The notes beneath the pieces were generated by a model that was given only the letters and a program-made list of their open reading frames with translations, was not told the DNA's origin and did no database searches. The position numbers were made by a program, and so were the translations under genes. Below are positions 14,431 through 28,663 of a stretch of 64,000 nucleotides of DNA, in pieces (the stretch's first letter is position 1; each line of letters starts with the position of its first letter). This DNA is from Bactericera cockerelli (Eukaryota; Arthropoda; Insecta; Hemiptera; Triozidae). Location: assembly GCA_024516035.1 (NCBI GenBank), contig CM044959.1:37646369-37710368 (forward strand), given 5' to 3'.

Positions 14431-17400
14431 TAACCCGCTAGTATCAAAAAAAATACTGAACTATTCAAGACGCCCAAAAACCTAATTAATTGAACAAAAC
14501 ATTTTTAATTGTGGAGGAGGGGTCACCCTCCAATACCGCCCCAATGCGAAGTGGGTAGCTTCCCTTTCGTTAAAGTCTTTCCTTATCCAAATGGGGAAAG
14601 TTTTGTATTCGGCGAATTACAAAAAAATAAGAATATAATTTGTGTATTTCTTTTTTAAATTTCTAACACTTTCTTGAAGACTCCTTAGCGAATTTTTTAT
14701 CAAATTTACGAGAAAAGAATTGGTGTTTCCGTAGAACCTACCAAAAACTCATGAATTGATTCGAAAAAATGTGGTTGATGGCGTGGGGCAAAAAAAAAAA
14801 AAAAAAAAAAAAAATAAAAGGGCTATTGAGGTTTTAATAATAACTATACAGATCCACCCATAGTTTGATCGAAATCCGACCTCAGTAGTTTTGATCGAAA
14901 AGGGCAGGGGACTTGTAACCGGGAAGGGGCGGGGGTTAAGCCCCGGGTTTCAGCGTATTTTTAGAAAGCGAGTTTGGAATATTGGATATACATAGTGATT
15001 AACCAAAAAGATTTTTTTTTTTTTTTTTTACATATACATATAATGTCTCCTTAAAAAAGTCGGGAAAAACTGGAAAAATGTCGGGAAAAACCCGGGGAAA
15101 ATCGGAAATTTTTTATTTTGAAAAATTTGTAACACCCTGAAAGTGCTCTCAAGACAAAACAAAAACAAACTACCCAAATTTTGAAAACCATTTGTTTTGT
15201 TTTCCCAAGGTTTTAAAGGGGGCTTAAAAAGGAAATAAAATCCCCCCCAAAAGGGGTTGGTTGTAAAAATATAAAATATGTGGTTAGGGACACCCAACAA
15301 AAAGTCGCTGGAGCCCATCCCCCCCCCTCAACCCCCCAAAGGGCTTACTTCAGGGTTTTTTTTTTGGACTCTTAAAACAAAAAAAAAAAAATTGCACACC
15401 CCTAAAAATTATTGAACCTTTAAAAACCCCTCTTTCCCCGGTTAGGGCGTTCTTCACCCTGGGCCGGGGGTTTTTTGGTTTAAAAAATTTTATAATAATA
15501 AAATCAAAATTTTTGAAGAAGTAAATTTTGGGGGTTAACATTTCCCCGGATATCAAACTACCTAACCGCTCAACTAATCTCGCAAACCGGGACTTGAAAC
15601 ACCGACCCCCGGGGGTAAAGCCACCCGGCCCCCCCTTATCACAAAAATTTAAAACTAAAAGTCAAAAATTTATTACCTTTTACTCGCCATTGCCCCTTTT
15701 TTCCGCCCCCCCCCATAGACGTCGTACACACCCAAAACGGGGCAGGTTATGGGGTTTGGTTTGGGCCTATGTTCTCCCCCACCAGAATTCTACGGGGGGG
15801 CCACCCCAAAGGCCCGCAAAACAAGTATGGGCCAAAAATCTTGCACAACCCTGGTTCGGTCCCATGACGAGGGGGGGTCCATGGGGTTTTTTGGGGGGGT
15901 TCGAATCCCAAACTACAAATTTTTTCCTTTTTTTTCCAGTTTTCCCAACTCCCCTAATTGGGGAATGTTGGAAAAGCCCTTCTTTTTACTTCCGAAATTT
16001 TTTTTTCTTTACCAAAATTTTTACAATTCACCAACTATCCATTCTCCTTGAGAGGTTCCCAAAACCCCAAAACAAGTCAATGATTTTTTTTTTTAGTAAA
16101 CTATTTTTGGCTGGTCCATTGAGACTTTTTATTTTTGGCCCTTAATCACTCCCCAATTAAAAAAATTTTAATTCCTTTTTTTTCGCATTTAAGGTAAAAA
16201 AAACAAACCTTTTTTGGTTTTAAATGAAAGTTTACTTTTCTGTCCTATTATTTTTTTTTTACGTTTTTAATCAATAAAATATCCTTTATTTTTTATCAAA
16301 AAAAAATTTTTTTAAACCCTTTTTAAATTTTTATCAAGTAAAAATTAATTTATTTCCTGTCTAAAAAAAAGGGGTTTTCATATTTTTTTGTTTAATCCTT
16401 TCGTGATGTACAACTACCAAACTCGATTTTCAAATTTTTTGCAATTAGAACTCGAACCACAAAACACTTCAAAATCGTTAAACTTAGAATACATTTTAAA
16501 ATTTGGGTCCTAAATTTTTTCCTATTTTTTTGGGCCAAATGGGGGCTTTTTTGGGGGAAAATTAAAAAAGATATTTCTATTTTTATTGAAACAAGCAAGG
16601 CTTTTGATTCAGAAGAAAAATTGGCTATCGTGAAAGCGGGGGGGCCCCGTTTTAAAAAAATCAAAAAAGGGGCCGGTTTAAATTTTTTTTTTAATTTTTA
16701 AAACCAAAAAGTGGGGTATTAAAAGGGGAAGGTCTCGATGCCCCCATGCTTGATTAACCCTTTATAATACAAGTTAATCTTTTGGGTTTAAAATTCACAA
16801 ACACTAGTTAAATGTTTTTTCCCTTCCCATATTTTCTACAATAAAAAAATTTTTGGGGGAGAAGAAAAAAGGGACCCCAAAAAAATTGACCCTTCCCCAA
16901 TTGAAAAGAAAAAGAAAAAAAAACACTGGAAGATTTTTTAAAAATTTTTTAGAATCTACCGTTGTATTTTTTTTATTTGTGAGGGTTTTTTCCAAAAAAA
17001 ACTCAAACCTAAAATTCTTACTTAAAAAAAAATCAGACATTTTGTAAAACAGGGAAAATAAAAATTGTTACCCTATTAAGACCCTTTTGGCTTTGGGAAA
17101 AGGTTTTTCCTTGTGGGATGTACCGAATGAACCGGGGCCCCCCCCACTCAGTAACCTTTTTCCCTTTTTGAATAGATTGTTTTTGGTTCGCCAAAGCCCC
17201 CCCACAAGAGGATTCCTCATGGACACCTTTTTTTCCTTTTGAGTGCGGGGGGAACATCCTTTTCTCGCCCAGTTAACCCCCCAGGCAGAGCTTTCGGGTC
17301 GCCTGCTGATCCTTGCTCGCTTTTGTCAATCCCGATTACAAATGGTCAAGACTGTCTGGAATCCGGGGGGGGGCCCAAACCCACCGTGAAAACATTTATC

Positions 17401-20400
17401 CCCATTTGGGTTTTGACCCTTTTAAAAGTACGTCAAGGGAATTAAAAATTGGGGCCTAGGAATAAGGGGACTTTTTAGTCAATCGCCCCGTAAATAAATA
17501 AGGCGAATTATTATACTTCCCCGAGGTTTTTTAATCTTTTTTTTACAAAATATTCGATTTCATCTTACTTTTTTTGATTTTTATTTTTTTAAAAAAAAAA
17601 AGTAATAAAATAAAAAAAAAAAAAAAAGGACCGGGGCAAAAAACAGAAAGGCCCCCGCGGAGAAACAGTTTTTTGCACTTCTCGGGGATAAAAATGAGCT
17701 TTTTTTTTTAACATAACCAGCTCGGGGTATCCGTGTTTGGGGACGCCCCACCTCCTCCGAGAATTGATTGCGTTGTCCCCTTCCTTTTTACAAACCACCT
17801 TTAATGAGCAAATGGTGTTCCAATGCAATGGAATTTTCTTTTTTCCCCATTAGCACTACACAATAATTTTTTACTTTTATGATCGAATTCCTCGGATTGG
17901 GGGGTTTCCATCTAGGTTCGGTGGACTCTCAAATTTTTTTGATGTCGAGCTGGTTGGTTTTTTCCCCCTTTTTACCCATACTACGCAGAAGGGGTTTTGA
18001 TTAAGTACAAAAACCCTACACTGACCTCAAAATCGAAGTTTTTTTTTTTCCGGCCAATTTTAAATTCCCCCCGTTTTCCCCAAACGGAAAAACAAATCTA
18101 CAACCGGTGCTTTATTTCGTTGCTTATTTTTTTTTTACTCGTTGATCATGAGACGTCAATCGGCGTTTTAAGAAATCCCCAGTTTTCAAAATAATTTTTT
18201 CCAATTTAAAATTAATAAATGAAATAGAAAAAGGGGCTTGAACATTTCTTGGTTTTTTTCTTGAAAATGTAATGAAAAGCAAAGCCTTAAAATTTTAAGA
18301 ATCCAAGGGTACCCCCTTATTTCCTTGCCGGGGCCACTTGTTATCGTGAGAATTTTAAGTTTGTCTAACCACTCCCCCCAACTGACTACCAAAGGGGAAG
18401 GAATGTTAAATTTTAACTCTGGTTTCTATTACTCGGAAAAACCCGGGCCTTACTACAGAAAGGTTTTCAAAAAATTTTTAATTTTTTAGCAAAAGAAACA
18501 ACACCTTTTTGGGGGTTTCTATTTTTTGGGTTCATGAGCATGAGCTGGGCTGGCCCATTAAAACCCCCAAAGTGATTCAGGTTTTAAACCACCTGGCCTT
18601 CAGGGGAAAAAAAAACTTTCTAGGTGTTCAACCCCCAACCCAAGAGAAACATGTATTTTAAAAAACATGAAGCATAGAAAATTAAAACTAAACAATTTTT
18701 TTTGAACCAAATTGATTTACGGGGATTTTCCCCCAAAATTTTTTAAAAATTTTGGGCTGGAGAATTGGGTTTTTTTTTTAACAATCTTGGAAAAAGCAAG
18801 TTTGCCTAATTTTAAAAGGTTGGGTAGCCCTCCTATGTTTAGAGTCCCCCCAGTGAGACCCCGGTCTTTTCCCTCTAAAAAGTTCCCCGCCAGACGGAAA
18901 ATTTCATTTTTAAGGATTGTTCTACCAAATAGGTTTGTTTTAAACACAATTTTTTTCTAAATTAAAATTTAAATTTTTTTTATTTTAATTTTGGTTTTCT
19001 GCCCGTTTTTAAAATTTTTTGGGCATAAGACCAATCACACCCTTTTCATCAAAAACCTCAAAAAAAAGGGAAGAAAGAAGGTAAGACCCCAAATACGGGG
19101 GTTTGAACTTTGGTCAACATTGTTGAACAAACCTATGTTACTTTTACCTTTTTTAGATAGAACATTTTTTCTTGCTGGTACTTTTTATTTTCAACATCAT
19201 CTGTTTAATGTAGGGGTTTGGGGGGGAATTTAAAAACAACAAAATAACTTAATTTTTTTGGAAGTGTTGGTTTTCCCCATTTTACCAGTACGCAACTTGC
19301 TTAGCAACAAGAGGTATTACAAAAAAAGTCGTTAATTCCGCCCTTTTTTATTTATTTACACATTTTTTTACAATAAATTAATAACAAAAATTTAAAAAAA
19401 AACAAAAAAATCACACAAAAATAAAGAACAATTTTATTTTTTAGGTTCATAGAAATCTTGCCATCTAGCCTTTTTAAAACCAAAAAAGGCCAAAATTTGA
19501 ACATTATTTTTAAACAAAAAAAAAATCCCTGGAAAACGGCAAACAGCCTGGTTTTTTTGGGGTTTTGACTATCAATTACTTTTTAAAGGATCAGAAAGCT
19601 AAAAATATTGAATATTTTTCTTAACATTTTTTTAAAAATTTTTAAAAAAAAAATTAAAGCTGATTTGTAATGGAAAAGAAATGCATGAACATCTTTTGCA
19701 GCTTTTTTCCAAGTTTTTTTATTTAACTTTTTTTTTTCATTTTTTAAAAAAGCTCTCTATGCCCTTCCTCATTTGGAAAAATTTTAGGACATAAAAACCT
19801 CAAGCACTAAAAAATGAGGGGGCAAGCTTTTGTCATTTTCAAAAATTTCCAGCCCCAACAAATGCACTCAGATCCAGAAGTTTCCATTTTTTTATAAACC
19901 TGGGGTAATTAGAAATTAAAAACATTTTTTTTTTCCCTTAATTTTAAGAAAATCAAAAAATTGAAATTTTGTATTTAATTTTTCAAAAAAAAAATTTAAA
20001 CGTCTCATGAAATTTTAAACAAAAAAAGTACCTTTTATTATTATTTGAGTTTCCCCTGAATACAAATTTTGCAAAAAAAACACATGAATATTTTTTTATC
20101 ACAGAGAATCCATTATTCCAAAACTGATTCGATTTGGGGCAAAAACTAAAGGGGCACTTCAGGGAGGCCCTAAGAAGGTGCTAAACAAGCGCCCCTGGGG
20201 GGGACCCCATTAAACCAAAATCCAAGAAGAAGGCTCCCAAAAAACCCGGGAAAAGGCTCTGCAAGCAAAACAAAACAGTTGCAAGCTCTGCCCTGTGCAA
20301 AAAACGCAACCTGTACCCAACCACCTCCGCCCGTACAAAATAAAACTCTTTGACCCACCTTTTTGAAAAAATTGCAACCCAATTTTAGGCTCAATGATAT

Positions 20401-23400
20401 CTTCTCACTTGTTATAGACAATTTTTTTTTTTTAATATCAAAAAATTTTAAAAAATTGACTTCACATTTTTCAATTTTTATTTCTGTTTGTAAAATTGGG
20501 TAACACACCCTAAAAAAAAAAAATACTCATGGATATCTAAAAAAAAAATCTTTAAAAAAAAAATAACACCTTTTTTTTTTTCCCCTCCTCACGTGTCAAG
20601 TGCGAAAACCAGAGCACCACCCAACCAAATTCTTTCCCCTCACCAATCTCCCAAGAAAAAGTGAAATGACCCCTCCCATTTGTTCAACCAGTAAGTAACC
20701 TTAATTGCAGAAAATTACCTTTATAACAACCCCCCCCCTTTTTAAATTACCATTTTTAAAAACCAACAATCTCAATGAATAGATACCTTTCTGCTTCATA
20801 TCCTCACAATTACCCCAAAAACAAATCAATATCCCCTTCATAACAAAAAACAATAACGACCAATTTGTCTAGAGTCACCAATATTAGAGTTTTTTTTTTT
20901 TCACTGTAAGCAATTTTTTATCATATTTTTTTTTTTTTTTTGCAGTTTCCCCCTTTTTTTCAAAGAAGTGCGACTGGTCCCCCAAAAGGCAGATTTTTTT
21001 TTTTGTTGATTTTTGAAAATGAAATGAATTTTCTCGCACCAAGGGGGCTCCCTGGCTTCAAGACACACCCCCCCATCCAAAACCCTATTCTAAGAAGAAA
21101 AACCAATGTTAATTTAGATTCTCATCAAAAAAATTCAAACCGCCTTGAAATCAGTCCATTTATTTTTGCATTGTATTACTTTTTGAAGCTGTCCCCCGAG
21201 TACAGCTAGGGACATTCTTTTATACATAAAATTTTAAAACTAAGTGTTTGGGGTTAAAAAAACAAGAAAATTTTTCCAAAATTTACTTTAAAAATTTTTT
21301 TTGCTTAAATTTATTGACACAGAATGTTTTAGTTATTTTAAAAAAAAACTCTACCCTTTTATAAATTTAGGATATAAAAATTGTCTTTTTTGGAAGTGAA
21401 TTTTCCACTGGAAAAAAAAGATATTTTAAAAAAACTGATTTTACCAAAGAGAACCCCCAAAGGGGGAGGTTGGCATTCTCCAGCAAGTCTCTCATTTTTT
21501 TACTGATAAAAAAAATTTCGGGAAAAACTGCCCCTTGGTTTTTCATTTTTTTTTAATCTCCATGCCCCAAAAATTTTTTTTAAATAACTTTTTTTTTTTT
21601 AAACCCATTCCCTGACAAATAAAAAAAAAAAAAAATCTTTACTTTTCAGCTTAACATGCAGTTTTTTTTCTTTTTAAACATAATGTCCATTAACTAAATT
21701 TTAGTCAATTAAGGTTTGACAAACGGGCTGATAGCATGACATTTTTAAAAAAAAAGTGGGGGGGTTACTTTTTAAATTTTTTGGGTTTTGTATTTTGTTC
21801 AAATGGTTGTTTTAAAAAAAAAAATTTTGACAGGGGGACAATAGGTTTTTTTTTGTTGATAGATATGACTTATATTTTCTTACAAAAATGGGGTTTTAAA
21901 AGACCCCCTGTAATTTAAAAAAAATATAAAAAGGTGTTTAAATATTCCCGGGGAATTTTCCCTCAGGATTTCTTGTATCTTAGGGGAAGATTTTTTAAAA
22001 AAAACCAAAATCTAGAACATGGGTTTATTTTTTTTTTTCCCTACAAAAAAATTTTTTTCATCTAATATACAACATCATTTAAAAAACTTTAAAAAAAATT
22101 TAATGAAAATTTTTCCTAACCTTTGTTTGCTGGAACACCCAACCTTGGGGAGCAATCTCCAGCTAATCTGGGGACAAGGGGGGAACCTAACCCAATTTTT
22201 AGCACTTCAAATGTAATGTTTAAAAAACCCAAAAATTTAAAATTTTTCTAGTTTCTTTTCTTCCCATGGCCAAGGGGGTTTCATTGTATCAAAAAAACTT
22301 TTTTGCCAATGTAAAACTAATACAATACGTCAACCCTTTGTAAAAGTTAATTCGAGTAATGTTCTTTCACTTCTTCATTTTAAATTTAAAACTTCCCCCT
22401 AAAAAGCCTGAAAGTAGGGGCCCCCTTATTCCCCAAAACAAAAACACTCTTTGTTACTTGGAAAATTGATCATGAAAAGGGTTGATAGATTTTGATAACA
22501 CCTTTTTCAAAAATTTTTTCCAAAGTATTGGCTAGTTCTGCATTCAAATTTTTGGGGGCTTTTGTTTCACTGTTTTTGGAACAAAAAAAGGTTTTTGGGT
22601 ATTTCCCAAACAAAAAAAAACTGAGACCACAGAAGTGAAGTCTGTCAACTTTTAAAAAGGCCAAAACTTTACCTTTGATTTAGACTTTTAACCATCCCAC
22701 CCCCAAGAAAAATTAAAACCAGAAGGGCCCCTTGGGGGGTTCTACCCCCTGCTGCTATAAAAAAGCAGGCCAGAAAATACCAGGAATTTAAAAATATCTT
22801 TACCCAGCCCGGATATAAAGGGGCCCCCAATGTAATTTTTCAGGATACCACTGAATTGGGAAATTAAAATTAAGCATCTAACCAGACATAGATATTTTTG
22901 ACTGCTATAAAGGGGCCGGGAAACCCCCCCAGGAACTCTAGATTGGGGGTCTTGCCCCAAAAAATTCATTTGAACTTCTTAAATTTTTTTAATTGGTTTT
23001 TGCAAAATTTTTTGGGTTTTTTAAACCACTTTATGTTGATCCACCAATGTTCAACACTATTGAAACTTAGATATTTAAAAACATATTTTTCTCTTTTCAA
23101 CCCATTCAACGGTTGTTTTTTTAAAAACACCTACAAACTGAAAAAGGGGTTTTTTCTCATCTGTTTAAATTTTTGTTGTTCTTGCAGAAATGCTTTTCTG
23201 AGACACAGACCCACCCTTTGTAAGATTAGTGAATATTATCATTTCCCCCTTAAATTTATTCCAAATAGATGTACTGTAACAAAATGTTTCACTGGAATTC
23301 AACAAGGGGTGAATTTTCTAATAAAAGGTTTTAAAAAGGATTTTGTATTGATCACTTATTTTGTTAAAAAAGTAAGGTTTTTCCAATTTTTCTTTTAAAA

Positions 23401-24825
23401 TGCAGCATTTTGTATTTTACCCAAAATTTCATCTGGCCGTCAAAATTTTAGGTTTTTGCGGTTTTGAGAAGCTGACAAACCTGTAAAACCCCATCTGTCG
23501 GGGGGGCAGGAAACAGAGACCTTTTTTGGAAATTTTGTTTCAAAAAAGGGGGGTTTTAAAACAACAAGCAACCTTTTGTCAGAGAAACTTTTAATTATGA
23601 TAGTCTGGGGCAAAAAAGGTAAAAACCCAAAATTGAGAGGGGAAAAAACTCAAGAGAATTCACAGTTAATTATTTTAAAGTGCCCATCATAAAATAAAAA
23701 TTTTGTCCAATTTTTTAATATTTTCTTTCCCCAAAAAAAAAAGGGCTGGGGAGGGAAGTCACCACTAGTTTTTTTTTTAAAAACATTCTGGGAAATCGGG
23801 ATTACTTTAATCCTTAAAAAAAACCCCAAAGTAAAATAATTTTAAAATTTCAGCTTATCTACTATCAAAATTTTAAATACGAAACATAAATTTTTAATTT
23901 TTCCCTCTATTTTCACCATGTAAAAAAAAAAAAGGAACCCTTTTTGTTTGGTTTCCCACGGACCCCAAAAACCCTTTACAATGGGGTTTTTTTAAAAAAA
24001 TTTTTTTTTTTATAAAAAATTTTTATTTGAGTTTGAGCGGGGGAAATAAAATTCAATTTTTTAAAATTTTTTTAAAAAAAACGCCAAGTTACAAGTTATT
24101 TAGAATCCAAGGATTCGTTTTAAAGGTTTGGGGTTTAAAAGTAAACAACGTTTAAAAAACACTTTTGGGCCCAGGGGCATTTTCAAGAACATTCAAAAGG
24201 CAATTATGCCACATCCAACAAAATTCAACCCCTCCCAAAGGACATTTGGGCCGGGAAAACCCTTTTCTTTTACATCACCCCAACCCCCCCGTTTTTAACC
24301 AGATCTTCAGCTAACCGGGGGCCCATGGTGACAAAAAGTAAAAAATTTGGAACGGCCAGGCAGAGGGAAAACCCCCCCCAAATTTATTCTTTTCTACAAC
24401 AATACCAAATATGAACAATTGGGAATCGAGTTTTGGGGAACAAGGGTAAAAAAAGAAAGGTATTTTTTAAAAAATTGGGACTCAAGGGAAAAGCCCCTTT
24501 TTCATTTATTTGCCCCGGTGAGATTAGGAAATTGACCTATGTCAAAGAACTTAAAATTTTTTTTTTTGATAAGATAACTTCATGCCCAAAATGTTTAAAA
24601 AACATAATGTAACTTTCAAAATATTCTTTGCTGATCTGATATCCCAAAAACAATCTAGATCACCATGCGCTCAATTTTTTTTTTTTTTTTTTACATTTCA
24701 GTACCAAACCCAAGGGGGGTTTTTAAAAAAAAAGAGCGGTATTAAAAAACCCATTGCTGGTACCAAAACCCCCCCTGGGGTTTTCGAAAGATGCAAAGAG
24801 TTTTGTACCTAAACCCTGTAAGCCA

Positions 24826-25060
24826 GCGTCGATGGCATTTTGAATAAAAACCTTTTTCCCTTTTCAGAACACCGAAGTTAAGCGACACCGGGGGACCATT
24901 CAAATTCTAATTCTCGTGCCCTGGTTTTTTTCCCCCCCCCACCCCAGGCGGGGTGAGGTCAATGTAGTAGCGGTTTTGTGTTTTTCCGGCGAATGGGGAA
25001 AAAAAAAACCCCCGTTGTGATATGACCATGGCAGTTGAAAGCGATTTTAAACCCCCCATT
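24826..25060 (+). repeat. 5S-rRNA-derived SINE, degraded
   Basis: AGCCAGCGTCGATGGCATTTTGAAT, then ACACCGAAGTTAAGCGACACC, matches the 5S rRNA-like head of the cleaner copy at 28664-28878. It continues into the shared GGCGGGGTGAGGTCAATGTAG tail and ATGACCATGGCAGTTGAAAG. Base quality is poor. Confidence 0.65.
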
Positions 25061-25242
25061 AAAAAAAAAAAAAAAAAAAACCCCGGGGGGGGGTTTTATT
25101 TCCATTTTTCCCCTTAGGGTTTTATGATTGTCCTGGAACAATCTAAAACAACTTAAAAAATTTGTCAATTAGTAAAACATGTCAGTTTTGGCTGAACGGT
25201 TGGCACAAACAAGTCAATAAAATTTTTTCAGCAATAACAGCA

Positions 25243-25510
25243 ATTTGGGTTTAATGTTTTTCAACTGCACGGTAAAAATCAAGAGGGGAAATTTTTTTTT
25301 TTCAACTGCAGGGTATATCAAATAGGGAACTTGCTTTCAACGAAAGGTCATATCAAATGGGGGTATTCCCCTTTAAAAAAAAATTTTTTAAAAGGAAACC
25401 CCCCATACCTGCACCTACTTAACCTCACCCAGCCGGGTTGGGCAGAACCAGCAAAAACAAAGTCTTTCCTTACGGGACATTGCTAAATCCAATAAGAACG
25501 GGTGCTTAAA
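25243..25510 (-). repeat. 5S-rRNA-derived SINE, degraded
   Basis: The antisense order matches the copy at 28664-28878: TTTCAACTGCA...GGTATATCA, then ACTTAACCTCACCCAGCCGG, then a damaged 5S-like head. It lies in the low-quality block. Confidence 0.5.
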
Positions 25511-27971
25511 AGCCAAAAATGTGGGCAACTCTACAACTTTAATTTTTTTTGGGGGTTTTTTAAACCTCCCATTTCAGGTATCTTTGTGGAGTGAAAAAAC
25601 ATCAAAAACCCAATGACCAAAAACCGATACGAACAATTTGTCCTGATTGACGAAAGGGGGCACCCCACGGTACGGGTTTTCGGGGTTCCAAACCACTTTT
25701 TGCTAAAATTTCTCAAAAAAAAACATTTTCAAAGGGGGGCAACTATAAAAAACTTTTTAGCTATAGAAACAATTTTAAATTTGAGGCAGGATTTTTGGAA
25801 TAATTGAGCAAAAGATGGGGAAAAAAAGTCAAATTAGATTTTTTTTAATAACACTTAAGGGGGGAAAAAATGTAAATGATTTTTTGGCCCCTTTTTCAAA
25901 CCAAAAAATTTTATGTGTAATCGCCAAAAAAACCGGGTTTTTTTTAAATTATAAGCCTTTAGCCCTTGAAACGCAAGGTAGCCTTGTTTTTGAGTTTGCT
26001 AAGCCTTCCTTTTAAAAAAAGTCCCCAAGACACATTTTCTCCCTTTTAACGTCTAAGATGTATATTCATTTTTTAAAATTAACTCCCCAATTAAAATTTT
26101 GGATATTTTTTTTAAAAACCCGGGGGAGACTCACCGGGGAATATTTTGCTAAGATTTAAATTTTGGGAAAATTTTAAAAGATTTGAACCTGGCCTACTAC
26201 CCCAAATAAAAAGGGGATTAAACCAATACAAGTTAAAAAAAAAATGTTATCTTTTTTTGTATTTCATGTTTCCTTTTTTTCCTTATTACTCGCAAATTTT
26301 CTTTAATAACTGAGGGAACTTTGTCATAAAATTTCCCAAGAAATTTCTATCCAAAAAAAAACGCAAGTATTGGGTTGGGTTTTTGTAAAAAAATATTTAT
26401 TTCTCCGATTTTTTTATTATTTTTAAAGATATTACAACATAGCATTTCAAAGTTACTACTTTCCTGCTACTATTTGGTACCTTATTGTAAAAATTTCTTA
26501 TTGTTGCCCCAACATCAGGATATTTTTTAGGAGTGTTTGTAAAATCCTTTTTTAAAGGGAAGAGAACATAAATATAACAAAAAAAAAAACCTTGGTTTAA
26601 AATAAATCGGGACACGCCCTGGGCATATTTGTTGGCAGTGGATCTTGACTAACCTCTTTCTCCACTTGACTATTTGTCCGGGGGAGGGATAGGCCTTGAG
26701 CTTCATTTGCTCTGATAAGAAGGTTGCAAGCTTCCAATCATAATACTCCATGTCCATGACACTTTTCTCTTTCTCCCAATCTTCAATTGTCGGAAAGTAA
26801 ATGAAATGGTAAAATGAGTTGAATATACTTACTAATAATAGTAACAGGCAGGTTTAAAATAATAAAATAATTTTTGATTAATTATATCTTGAGTTGCCTT
26901 CTCATCCAGCAATTTGAGATTTGCTAATCAACCCCCCTGTTTAATAGTCCAAAAAAGAACATGTTTTCTACACCCTGTTGATATTACAGCAACAAATAAA
27001 ATATACAAACATATACTCACCCAAGACTCATGGAACAGAGCAGTGAGAACATATATGCGTAGTCCATAGTTCTGTTTCTTCAGAGGACACCGATCAGTGA
27101 CTATAGTGAGCTCCATCAGTTTTCTCATAATACCGCTCTCCAACTAGACGTAGGAACTTGTCCCCTTGCATGAACATCCAGGTCTAGAGTAGACAACTTG
27201 AGCTGTTAGGAATTAGAAAAGATGAGATTATTGTAGGGTTTCCCAGAAACTAAATGATAGTCTTGTAGTGGGAACTAATTAACAATATATGAAACACAAA
27301 ATACTGATAAGTCCCATTATTCCCAGTCCAAGACAAAATTCACAAAATTTATACAAACAATTGAGCATAAATTATAAAAAATGAGCTTACTTTAATAGTC
27401 ACAATTCGTGCCTTAGCATCTCGAATAGTGGGTGAAGAGTGACAGTAGTCAGTTGTGATGCAACTGAGAGGGAAGTGTTTCTCCATTTGAATATCTGTTT
27501 CCAAACCCTCAGGCCAAGGGGTGCAGAATTTCTTCAGTACATCACAGTGTTCTTTATAGCAGAGGTGTGAGATGAAGGAAGTTGGGAATCTTCATCAATT
27601 CTGCATTGGCAAATTTACCAGGGCCACACGCTTTTGATCATAGCCCTGACGCAGAGGCAGAGGAACCACAGCTGGGTGAAATGTTCGGGGACCTGGCCAC
27701 ACATTTGACCACTCTTGATCAGTAGGCATTTTTAAGTACCTGAAAAAATATTCCTACCAACTATTATTTTTGTAAAGAAGACAGATGAGAATGCAACTCA
27801 AGGTACTAGAACTAATGTTTCTTAGTACTTTTTCTAAAGTTATAATTTGTCATCTGATACTTAATTTGGAAGAACTAATTGATAAGTTTTATTAAGGTCA
27901 ATTTTTCAATACTAAAACTGTTTGGGGTATGGATTAGTTTTTTCCCCAGTATTTTTTTTAAAATAAGAAAT

Positions 27972-28165
27972 GTGCACTGGTAGTCAAGTGGTTAACATGA
28001 TAAACTGGTAATCCAGGTCGCATAGGGATTAGTTGATTTGAATCCCACCCAGTGCATGAATTTTTTCCTCATGAACATGACTCTGAGGGTTTGGTGATAG
28101 AAAATACTTTGAGCATTAACCTCTCCTTGAGGTTACTTTCCACTAAAGAGTGTTCTTATTATTTT
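27972..28165 (+). repeat. tRNA-derived SINE, shared by both arms
   Basis: GCACTGGTAGTCAAGTGGTT (A box) and GATTTGAATCCCACCCAGTG (B box) are followed by GACTCTGAGGGTTTGGTGAT and CACTAAAGAGTGTTCTTATT. Its arm-2 counterpart lies at about 61088-61276 in reverse, so the insertion predates the divergence of the arms. Confidence 0.8.
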
Positions 28166-28663
28166 TTTCAAAGCTTTATAAAAAATAGCTCACAACAATA
28201 ACAAAAACTCCACACAAAGTCTCTCTTTTTACTTTCCTAATCCTATATTTATTTAGAAGATAGTTTCAGACATACCTCTGATATTGGTTATGTAATTTAG
28301 TTTTTACCTAGGTGGTTGAACTTTGAACTTTTGTCTCTTTCTCTCTTGTCTTTGGACATCAGCAGAATTTTTACCAGGAATGATGAACACTCTGAATTCA
28401 TCTTCTGTGGAGGAAACAAAATAGTTTTTTTTTTGTAGAAAAATAATTGGAGAAAAACAAAAGGTTTTCTCTCTATTTTTTTATCTTTATATCTAAGCCA
28501 GGGTTAGGTCGCAAAAAGCAATTTACAGGTAATATAGCTACAAACTTGCTATCTCCATTACATCACACAGCCCGGGGGGCTAGGTCATAAAAAGCTAGCA
28601 AGACTCTGTCTTAACTTTGCTGAGCCTTATGCTGGACATACACTCAATAAGTTATTCCAATTT

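Larger units (their letters stand above)
6396..26790. other. Low-quality sequence, no reliable gene
   Basis: About 20 kb is dominated by inflated homopolymers (runs of 4-12 of every base, including long G and C runs rare in the flanks). No reading frame here resembles a conserved protein. Degraded repeats can still be read: a 5S-type SINE at about 24826-25160 (+) and 25243-25510 (-), tRNA-type SINEs near 10331-10440, 12370-12560 and 14900-15000, and copies of the (CAA)n-tailed repeat at 9905-10000 and 13678-13890. Where this region overlaps the inverted copy (25935-26790 against about 63050-64000 and 62466-62900), it shows many neighbour-base substitutions and homopolymer indels. This is an error-laden consensus, not unusual biology. 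Confidence 0.8.

Noticed and set aside
14059..14485. Three overlapping Gly/Val/Trp/Cys-rich open frames
   Set aside because: They are produced by a G/T-only tract in the low-quality block. Stops are absent because A is almost absent, and there is no start context or codon structure.
15528..16145. 205-residue open frame in the low-quality block
   Set aside because: The composition mirrors inflated homopolymers (Phe, Pro and Gly runs). It has no recognisable domain and the region has proven base errors.
20170..20508. 112-residue minus-strand open frame
   Set aside because: Same low-quality block, same homopolymer-driven residues, no family resemblance.
22898..23398. 166-residue plus-strand open frame
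   Set aside because: Long only because of AT-rich distorted sequence. Phe/Lys/Leu-rich with no conserved motif.
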